Source: an uncultured Anaerolineaceae bacterium (GTDB lineage Bacteria; Chloroflexota; Anaerolineae; Anaerolineales; Anaerolineaceae). From it: a stretch of 64,000 nucleotides of DNA. Position numbers and translations under genes: made by a program. The notes under the pieces were generated by a model, which saw nothing but the letters and a program-made list of their open reading frames with translations, made no database searches and was not told where the DNA came from. Below, in pieces: positions 57,755 through 64,000 of this stretch (its first letter is position 1; each line of letters begins with the position of its first letter). The stretch spans positions 1 to 64,000 of the forward strand of contig CALIHP010000055.1 in the NCBI GenBank assembly GCA_938020565.1, in the 5' to 3' direction.

Positions 57755-59419
57755 TTATTCGCTTCGATCAAGCGTCACTTCCGCCAGCACGCCCAGCTCC
57801 GCCAGCTTCCGTCGAATCCGATCGACGCCCTTCACGCGGATCGCCAGCGTCGTCGGATTCAGCCGGCTGACGATCCAGGGCGCGCAGTCGCGCGAAGCAA
57901 CGAGCGCGCTGATCCGCTCCGGATCCGAATCGCTGACAAGGACCGCCGAATAAATCGCCGCCTCGGTTTCGTTCCTGTCCCAGCTCTCGATTGCGCTGAG
58001 AATCGTCCTCGGAAGCGCTGGCCCAACCGCGCGCCGGAGCGTCGCGCATAACGCCGGAAGCTTCAACCCGCTGCGCTTCGCCAGCCGGAGCGACCCCGGC
58101 GTCAGCCGCAGCTTCCAGCCATCCGCGCGGATCTCCTCCCAGTCGCAATACCGGGCTAAATGGTACCGGAGCGGAGCGGGGACCTTCGGACCAACGAGGA
58201 CACGGCCGTCGATCCCGACCGACGGCGAATCGACCCGCCTGGAATTCGGTGGAAACGCCTCGCCATGAAGCCACCCCAGCATCCGCTTTCCGAAGGACGT
58301 CACCCGAAACGCAGTCACTTCTTCTGACCCGTCCGCCGAAGCCGCAAGATCAATGAATCCGAAATTATACAGCGGGCCAAGAAAATACGATTTGATCAGC
58401 TCACCCTCGACCGCGTCCCATCCTGTCGGATCGCTATGCGAAAGTCTGCGAATGAGGCGACTGGCGGGATCGAGAGGATCCCTGAAAAAATTCAGCTCCG
58501 CCCCTCGCAGCAACGTAACGAAGCCGCGAAACCCGAGCCAAACGGAAGGATCAAGCCGATCCAGAATCGAAAAAATCCGGATTCGGAACGCTTTCCCGTC
58601 GCTGTGAAAAATCGGATCAAGGACGAAATGCTCCGCTAAAATCGCGTCATGATCCGACTGATCCTGAATCCACGCCCGGACGAGCCGCGTCAGGCAGACC
58701 GCCGGATGCTGATTTAGAAAATTTTGAATCATCTCGCCATCCGCGTCGTCCTGACCGATAATCCCTTCCTGCCGGAGCGCACGCTCGGCTAAAGCGACCC
58801 GCTCCGAACCGTAAGCTCCAGCGATCATCGCCGTCGGCTTGCAAATCCGCGCTCCGGCAAGAACCAGGCAAACCATGTCGAAAAAATTCGTCGCAGCCAA
58901 GCGCTGAACCGCTGTTTCGCTATCAGAGGCAGGCCGGACGACCAGCTTCGCTTCCGGGTCCGGCCTCGGGAGCGCCGGCGCGTCGAAAAACGGGACCAGA
59001 TCCGCCGGCATCGCATAAAACGCATCCAGCCCGGAAGCGTCTTCGCCGTACCCGGGGAAGATGAACCCATGATAAATCATCCACTCGCTGACCGATTCCG
59101 GACTGCGCCAGGGCGCGTCGCGAAGAAAGCGGTCCGATCCCATCGCGCGCACCGAACCAAACATCGCGGCAAACCTGACCGCTGAGAACCGCCCGTCCGC
59201 CCCGATCAACGCGCGCAGCGCCAAATCCGTTCCTGCCGGCGCTTGAGCGAGCTTTTCCCGAAGCGAATCCGAATTCAGGATCCGCGGCACGATCAGGTCA
59301 CAGATTTCGCTTCCGGTCAGCGTTCCGGCCGGATCGGAAATTCCCCAATTCTCAGCAATCGCCGTCAGCTGCTCCCGGTTCGTCCGACGCAGCTCTTCAC
59401 GAAGCGTCCGCGGCGTCAT
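57755..59419 (-). CDS. Helicase-associated (Helicase_C_3/XPB N-like) domain protein
   Basis: 554 residues, no membrane helices and no helicase ATPase motifs. The opening TLREELRRTNREQLTAIAENWGI looks SAP/Rho-N-like (about 1-60). The C-terminal part (about 405-550) fits the Helicase_C_3 pattern: RVLVGPKVPAPLRYHLARYCDWEEI, then RLTPGSLRLAKRSGLKLPALCATLRRA, VGPALPRTILSAIESWDRNETEAAIYSAVLVSDSD, and ALVASRDCAPWIVSRLNPTTLAIRVKGVDRIRRKLAELG. Such proteins occur in actinobacteria and Chloroflexi beside XPB-type helicases, and may help DNA repair. The stop and the upstream gene: start ATG overlaps the membrane-protein stop by 4 bases. Confidence 0.65.
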   Translation of the reverse strand: MTPRTLREELRRTNREQLTAIAENWGISDPAGTLTGSEICDLIVPRILNSDSLREKLAQAPAGTDLALRALIGADGRFSAVRFAAMFGSVRAMGSDRFLRDAPWRSPESVSEWMIYHGFIFPGYGEDASGLDAFYAMPADLVPFFDAPALPRPDPEAKLVVRPASDSETAVQRLAATNFFDMVCLVLAGARICKPTAMIAGAYGSERVALAERALRQEGIIGQDDADGEMIQNFLNQHPAVCLTRLVRAWIQDQSDHDAILAEHFVLDPIFHSDGKAFRIRIFSILDRLDPSVWLGFRGFVTLLRGAELNFFRDPLDPASRLIRRLSHSDPTGWDAVEGELIKSYFLGPLYNFGFIDLAASADGSEEVTAFRVTSFGKRMLGWLHGEAFPPNSRRVDSPSVGIDGRVLVGPKVPAPLRYHLARYCDWEEIRADGWKLRLTPGSLRLAKRSGLKLPALCATLRRAVGPALPRTILSAIESWDRNETEAAIYSAVLVSDSDPERISALVASRDCAPWIVSRLNPTTLAIRVKGVDRIRRKLAELGVLAEVTLDRSE

Positions 59420-61959
59420 CCTTCCTCCGGCAAAGCTAAAAAAAAGCCTGACGATTCAAAATGGAACGGAGATTCAGTACCGACGCTATCAATCGTCATC
59501 ACAGCGAAAGAATCGCCAACCGATTTTCCAGCCAGGATCACATCAGCCGGATCCGGTATCGGCTCAACCGTGCTCCGACAATCCAAGGGAAATACCGCGG
59601 TTAAAACGCGCTCGTCCTCCGTCAGGACCATCCAGACCAGACGGGAATAAGCCGCGCCCCGCTTCGCCAAGGAAACGCCGTCTGCGTCTCCCTCCCCGGC
59701 CAGATATATGCGCGGATAAACCGCCATGCCGCGCAGGATCTCCAATCCGCCGCCGAGCGTCTCCGTAGATGAAACCAGTTCGTCAATCAGCGCGTTTTCC
59801 CGATGAATTTCGATCCATTCCTGAAATAATTCAGCCTGCTTCATGCGCCGCTTCGGAAGAAGCGCCGGAGAATCCAACGCAGGCAGCAATCCGGCGATGA
59901 AGACCGCCAGTCCAACGGCCCATACGGCAGCGGCCCGTTCCCGACGCGCCGCATGGAACATCCAGCGCATTCCCTCGGGCGACAGATCAGCCCTATCCCT
60001 CCCGAACGCAGCCACTGAAACCAACCGAAACGCCGATTCCGCTCCGAACGCGAATATCAGCAGTGCGAACCAATCGACCGGAAGAATAAAGCGGAAGCCG
60101 GAGGTCATCGCCGCCGAGCAGCTCAGCGCATAAGCCAGGAAAATCCCCGCTGGAACGATCGCCCGATAGCCGCATCGGCGGACCGCCCCGCCGATCCCCA
60201 GCGCGAGGACGATCGCGATGCATCCCCACTGCCACCCCCTTTTCGCCAACACCTCGCGGGACGATTCCCGGTACCAGAAATTCGTAGAGTCGAAAAACCA
60301 TTGTCCCGGCTCGCGAACCGCTTCGGTCCGCAGCGGCAATACGAGAATCGTCGACAGCAGATTATTCGCAAAATGGCCCGCGATTTCCACGCCGACCGCG
60401 CCCGGACGCCTCAGCGCGAGCCGAACGACCGAATCGCCCTGAGACTCCGGAATGCCGGCTGCGCGCGCGTAAAGGCGCGTCAGATACGCGCCCTCGCTCG
60501 CGGCAGGGGAAACCGTCGGATTTGGAAAAGCCGCCTGATAAACGAGCCAGGGAACGATAACAGCGGCGATAACGGCAAAGAACGCCGCGATCCGCAGCAG
60601 CTCCCGCCCCCGTTTCCGCTTCGGCAGGCCGTCCCGCCGAAACGCGCCATGAAGGAAAATCACGCCCAGAACCGGCGCAATCAGGATCGACTGCGTTCGG
60701 ACGAGAAATCCCATCCCGCAAGCGGTTCCCAGCAGAACAACGCTCGAAACCCGCGATGCGCCATGCAGATCCCAATCCTCCAGCCAGCGAATCGTCAGCT
60801 CAGCGATCCAAAGCAGAAGCAGCGCCATCGGCAGCTCGCTCATCAGCAATCGGCTGTTCGACACCTGGATCAGCGGCGTCAGCCGGATCGCGTAAGCCTC
60901 GCGGGCGGTCACCCAAACCGCCGCCAGCGCCCCGCCCCAGGGCATCCGCATCCGCCATCCCAAACGGAATATCATTGCCGGAATCAACGCCAGTACAACG
61001 ATCTGTATATCGGTCAAATCCAGGTAATCAGTCCCGGTAAACTGATGCAGCACGGCTAAAAAGGCAACGTACAGCGGACGGACAACCGTCATTCCATTCC
61101 GGAAACCGTTTCCAGTATATAAATTCAGCGCCAGTAAATCATAATTCTCAGCATCAGACGACGGGTAATAATTGAAATTCGGCGGTCGGAGCGCCGGAAG
61201 GAAATAACTCCGGCCTTCGAACGGAACGGCGCGCCAGACGATCGCTGCGCCAAGCCAAAGCAACGCGAAAACGACCCAGCTGCAAGTCGCGTCATGCGTT
61301 CGGATCCATAGCGCCGCCCGGCCGCCGCCGCGCGAAACCTCCGCCCAGATGATCCCCGCCAGCGCCAGCGTTAAAAGCGCTGTCCAAAGCGGGCCTTCTA
61401 ACAGTGAAACGCCCTGCCGATAAAACGTTCCCGACAGGACCGTCAATCCAAGCCCTGTCCGCAGCGCGATCAGACGCAATCCGACGACAAAAATAAACGT
61501 CAGCAATCCGGACATAATCGCCGGATTAAAAGAGCGCCAGCGCTGTTTTTCCGCTGCGGCTCGCGAGACGCGCCGCCCGAACGCGGAAAAAACGATCGAT
61601 TGAACCGCGAAAAGCGTCAGGAAGATCAGCCATGGGGATATCCGGATATAAATTGCTTCAAAGTTAACTCCGCGCGCATACGGCGAGCGAAAAAAGGTCC
61701 AAACCGCCGCGCAGAGCCAGCCCAGCCATGCGCCAAGACGCCCGGCCCAGCGCGCCTCGAAATCCGACCGCCTTTTCTTCAGCCGCCAGACCGAAATAAA
61801 GCAGATGCCAACGAAGCCTGCCGCCAGAGCAAGCCGTACCCGGGAAAGGCCGAAAACGACGGAGCTCCCGGCCGCGGAAGGGACACGGAAAATTCCCGCG
61901 ATCCCGAAAACTGCCTCGATCAGAACCAGAATCCAGAAGAAACCCCAAAGCCGTTTCAT
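59416..61959 (-). CDS. Large multi-spanning membrane protein, glycosyltransferase-like
   Basis: 847 residues with at least 14 hydrophobic helices and an N-terminal start MKRLWGFFWILVLIEAVFGI. After helix 6 comes a luminal-type loop rich in Tyr, Asp and Asn (NFNYYPSSDAENYDLLALNLYTGNGF), in which an Asp-Ala-Glu near the first loop recalls GT-C enzymes (mannosyl or arabinosyl transferases using lipid-linked sugars). The C-terminal 130 residues are soluble. Function by class only. Leaderless start: a TATAAT lies only 7 bases upstream of the ATG. The gene overlaps the next one by ATGA. Confidence 0.7.
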   Translation of the reverse strand: MKRLWGFFWILVLIEAVFGIAGIFRVPSAAGSSVVFGLSRVRLALAAGFVGICFISVWRLKKRRSDFEARWAGRLGAWLGWLCAAVWTFFRSPYARGVNFEAIYIRISPWLIFLTLFAVQSIVFSAFGRRVSRAAAEKQRWRSFNPAIMSGLLTFIFVVGLRLIALRTGLGLTVLSGTFYRQGVSLLEGPLWTALLTLALAGIIWAEVSRGGGRAALWIRTHDATCSWVVFALLWLGAAIVWRAVPFEGRSYFLPALRPPNFNYYPSSDAENYDLLALNLYTGNGFRNGMTVVRPLYVAFLAVLHQFTGTDYLDLTDIQIVVLALIPAMIFRLGWRMRMPWGGALAAVWVTAREAYAIRLTPLIQVSNSRLLMSELPMALLLLWIAELTIRWLEDWDLHGASRVSSVVLLGTACGMGFLVRTQSILIAPVLGVIFLHGAFRRDGLPKRKRGRELLRIAAFFAVIAAVIVPWLVYQAAFPNPTVSPAASEGAYLTRLYARAAGIPESQGDSVVRLALRRPGAVGVEIAGHFANNLLSTILVLPLRTEAVREPGQWFFDSTNFWYRESSREVLAKRGWQWGCIAIVLALGIGGAVRRCGYRAIVPAGIFLAYALSCSAAMTSGFRFILPVDWFALLIFAFGAESAFRLVSVAAFGRDRADLSPEGMRWMFHAARRERAAAVWAVGLAVFIAGLLPALDSPALLPKRRMKQAELFQEWIEIHRENALIDELVSSTETLGGGLEILRGMAVYPRIYLAGEGDADGVSLAKRGAAYSRLVWMVLTEDERVLTAVFPLDCRSTVEPIPDPADVILAGKSVGDSFAVMTIDSVGTESPFHFESSGFFLALPEEG

Positions 61960-61966
61960 GCACTGA

Positions 61967-61972
61967 ATTATA
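61967..61972 (-). promoter_or_regulatory. TATAAT promoter 7 bases from a start codon
   Basis: On the minus strand TATAAT, then 7 bases, then the ATG at 61959. TTGCAT lies 18 bases upstream as a -35. Transcription would start at the A of the ATG or a base before it. Confidence 0.55.
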
Positions 61973-62049
61973 GTCGACTCGGGAAAAAGGATGCAATTAA
62001 AATAAACAGGCCCATTTTTTACCTGAATTTATATTTTATCGATATTATT

Positions 62050-64000
62050 TTATTTGTGTGCGTTTATCCCTTCGTCCGGTTCCGCCTGTTTCGCTTCGCG
62101 TCCATCCCAAAGCTGCACTTCGCTCAACCGCCAATCCGTCCCCGCTTCAGCTCCTTCGATCCGAACGTACCGCGCCTCGACCGATCTAAAAAAAAACTCC
62201 GCATAGCTCGTATCCGTCAGCGTCACTGGCTGATACGCCCTGCCATCCATGGATGTCGAGATAACCACCGTCTCCGGAACGCCATGCCGCTGGATAACCG
62301 TTCGCAGCGTCACACCGGATACAAGCCGGAGCTCGCCCAAGTCGATCAGCAGTGAAATTTTTTTCGCGTTCGCCGTTTCGTCGCAGCTCCATTCCGTCGT
62401 CCGGTCCCAATCCGTCAGGGCCGGAATCGCTTCCGCTTCCATATCCCCGCCGGAAACGGCCGATATCTTTTCGACCCCCAGATATTGGTTCGTGATCCGC
62501 CTGTAGATCCCCACGATCGGCAGCCTGTCCACCATGAACAGGTCAACCCGCTCGTAAGCCGGGAATTCGAAGTCAGACCGAAAGACGCGGCTTTTTCCTG
62601 ACAGATTATATTCTTTCGAGGAATATCCAACAGCAAGATAATCCTTTTCCGAATAATCGTCGCTCCAATCCGCTAAATAAACTCTCCCTGCCTCACGCTC
62701 CGGAAATAACAGAATTGCAGGATTCAACTGAACGCCAATCGACGAAACGACAATTCGAGAAGCAGAATCCGACGCCAGGATCTTTCCTAACGTCCGCCGT
62801 CCCGTAACGCTCCAATAATCGTTCTCGAAATCACCTCGCTGGCTTTCAGCGAGAAGACCGCCAAAGTAGACGTACTGATATGGATGAAAGCACAAATTCC
62901 ACCCGGCGAGCCAGCCGATCCCCAGAACGACGATGGTCGCCGCAGCGGATCGGACCATCCGCCGATCCGTCCGAAGCAGCCAGTCCATGCATATAGCCGA
63001 GATATAAATAATCCATGGATACACGAAATAAAAATGACGCCATCCGTTATACAGCGTCGAATTCAATAGAATCGCGGAAAGAACCGGCAGTATCACCAGC
63101 GCTCCAGCGTACCCATCCATCAGCAGCAGCTCAAACGCGCTCTCGCGTTCGCGCCCGAGCATTAAGCGCCGCGGAAAAATACCCGCCCCGATAACAAAGC
63201 TGACAACAATCAGGCACGGCGTCGTAATTCCAATCCAGACAGGCAGATAATGCCATGGAAGCGGCTTTGAAGTCAAAACGGCCCCAAAATACAGTTCAAA
63301 CAAAGGATGCGGATGCGCAGAGAAATATCGAAGCGTCTGAATCATTGCGCCAATCGGATCGCTCCAGGCGACCGGAGAAATCAGGATCCAGCCCGCGCCA
63401 TACACCAGGAACAAAATCATACAATCGAACAAAAAAGACCTGACCGGTCGGCGTTTCCGGATAGATTCAACAGCAAGGACCGCAAAACCCAGCAGCAGCA
63501 AAACACCTCCGACGACCCGGGTATTCGTTGCAATCGCCGAGCAGAAAGCAAAGAGTCCCAGCGCGCTTTTCGAACCGGTTTCGATTCGAAGGAAGATAAA
63601 ATAGCTCGCGATGATGGTACATGAAAGAAAGGGGATATCCTTGATATTATAAAATGCGTCAGCAAAAATCCGAGGACTGAGCCACAGAAATAAGACACCT
63701 GCCATCGCTATAAACGTCGATCTGAACCTGCGCCGAAGGATCAAAAAGAAAAAAATCAGCGCCGTGAAGAATTGCAGGAAGGTCCAAAAGTGCCGAAGCA
63801 TGAAAATCCGCCGCCAACTGAACGAGAAACCAAAAATATATTCGATAATCGCCGTCGGCAATTGCACTGCAACGCCATAATACCGGTCGCCCCATTGCAG
63901 AAGATCCTGAGCGGATTCAAGCTCAGCCGGCAGCGAAAGCGAAGGCGCAGCCGACCGTAGAATATATTTCAAATTCACCAAAGTCGTTCGCCGCTCCTGA
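62050..64000 (-). CDS. GT39-like membrane glycosyltransferase with discoidin-like tail, 5' partial
   Basis: The frame is open to the window edge, so the N-terminus is missing; at least 649 residues are present. PMT/GT39 features: DRYYGVAVQLPTAIIEYIFGF, IFMLRHFWTFLQFFTALIFF, a loop ending SPRIFADAFYNIKDIPFLS (the Asp-Phe-Lys-Asp catalytic-loop area in the family), and many further helices. Residues about 480-640 of the segment form a soluble C-terminal domain resembling F5/8-type C (discoidin): LTDWDRTTEWSCDETANAKKISLLIDLGELRLVSGVTL, VVISTSMDGRAYQPV, ARYVRIEGAEAGTDWRLSEVQLWDG. That domain usually binds carbohydrates. A glycosyltransferase that carries its own sugar-binding tail on the outside is likely. 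Confidence 0.78.
   Translation of the reverse strand, partial: QERRTTLVNLKYILRSAAPSLSLPAELESAQDLLQWGDRYYGVAVQLPTAIIEYIFGFSFSWRRIFMLRHFWTFLQFFTALIFFFLILRRRFRSTFIAMAGVLFLWLSPRIFADAFYNIKDIPFLSCTIIASYFIFLRIETGSKSALGLFAFCSAIATNTRVVGGVLLLLGFAVLAVESIRKRRPVRSFLFDCMILFLVYGAGWILISPVAWSDPIGAMIQTLRYFSAHPHPLFELYFGAVLTSKPLPWHYLPVWIGITTPCLIVVSFVIGAGIFPRRLMLGRERESAFELLLMDGYAGALVILPVLSAILLNSTLYNGWRHFYFVYPWIIYISAICMDWLLRTDRRMVRSAAATIVVLGIGWLAGWNLCFHPYQYVYFGGLLAESQRGDFENDYWSVTGRRTLGKILASDSASRIVVSSIGVQLNPAILLFPEREAGRVYLADWSDDYSEKDYLAVGYSSKEYNLSGKSRVFRSDFEFPAYERVDLFMVDRLPIVGIYRRITNQYLGVEKISAVSGGDMEAEAIPALTDWDRTTEWSCDETANAKKISLLIDLGELRLVSGVTLRTVIQRHGVPETVVISTSMDGRAYQPVTLTDTSYAEFFFRSVEARYVRIEGAEAGTDWRLSEVQLWDGREAKQAEPDEGINAHK

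Noticed and set aside
1..64000. tRNA, rRNA, CRISPR arrays, insertion sequences and integrase genes
   Set aside because: I looked for T-loop-like sequences, regular spaced repeats and transposase or integrase motifs on both strands and found none that hold up.

Overview
The window reads as one chromosomal segment of a fermentative anaerobe, densely coded on both strands, with no rRNA, tRNA, transposase, phage gene or CRISPR array that I could find. The best guess is Chloroflexota (Anaerolineae-like). Support for this is indirect: a K+-independent proton-pumping pyrophosphatase, archaeal-type GAPDH and PGK homologues, a ParB-USP fusion, an XPB-N/Helicase_C_3-like protein, and many extended -10 promoters (TGnTATAAT type), some so close to the start codon that the mRNA must be leaderless. 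No marker gene settles the taxonomy.

Layout. 1-5221 (+): the end of an ABC exporter, then an HTH protein, a kinase-less membrane paralogue and a receptor-like Ser/Thr kinase, the last two sharing the same GLUG-like extracellular region. 5380-11390 (-): an operon of poorly characterised membrane and secreted proteins (DUF805/zinc-ribbon, SRPBCC-membrane fusion, three exported proteins, one 45-residue membrane peptide) plus a small frameshifted pseudogene. 11391-13434 (+): an Lsa-like ABC-F ribosome-protection gene behind a leader peptide and a terminator, which is a textbook attenuator layout. 13554-15617: hppA. 15785-21172: a PfkB kinase, a CUT2 (ribose-type) sugar ABC transporter and a KduD-like dehydrogenase. 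21541-28114 (-): an ECF-type system (S, T, double ATPase) in which the double ATPase is fused to an exporter-type ABC half-transporter and followed by a second half-transporter. 28311-31650 (-): GntR regulator, TIM-barrel protein and an EIIC-like membrane protein with an unfamiliar N-terminal domain. 32010-34997 (+): an isolated YgfK-type flavin/Fe-S oxidoreductase. 36163-38217 (+): SUI1-like factor and EttA.

39579-51899 (+) is the centrepiece. It is a 12-kb run behind a perfect 18-bp LacI-type palindrome: iolG, iolB, iolD, iolE, then an archaeal-type (type II) GAPDH homologue, an archaeal-type PGK homologue, a split transketolase, a LacI regulator, a LarA-family racemase and a ROK kinase. 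The canonical late enzymes IolC, IolJ and IolA are absent from the window. The IolB product, 2-deoxy-5-keto-D-gluconate, has the stereochemistry of a transketolase donor. Removing its two-carbon ketol unit would leave (R)-3-hydroxy-4-oxobutanoate, in which a carboxylate replaces the phosphate of D-glyceraldehyde-3-phosphate. The GAPDH and PGK homologues could then oxidise it with ATP formation to D-malate, and the LarA homologue could racemise this to L-malate. This is inference, but it explains why these genes sit together, and the PGK homologue has lost a basic residue of the phosphate-binding region.

51968-64000 (-): a ParB-like/universal-stress fusion, a carboxyltransferase (PycB/OadA type), and a run made of a GH13 glucosidase, a MIP18-type Fe-S assembly factor, a helicase-associated-domain protein and two multi-spanning membrane proteins, of which the last is a GT39-like enzyme with a discoidin-like tail that runs off the window.
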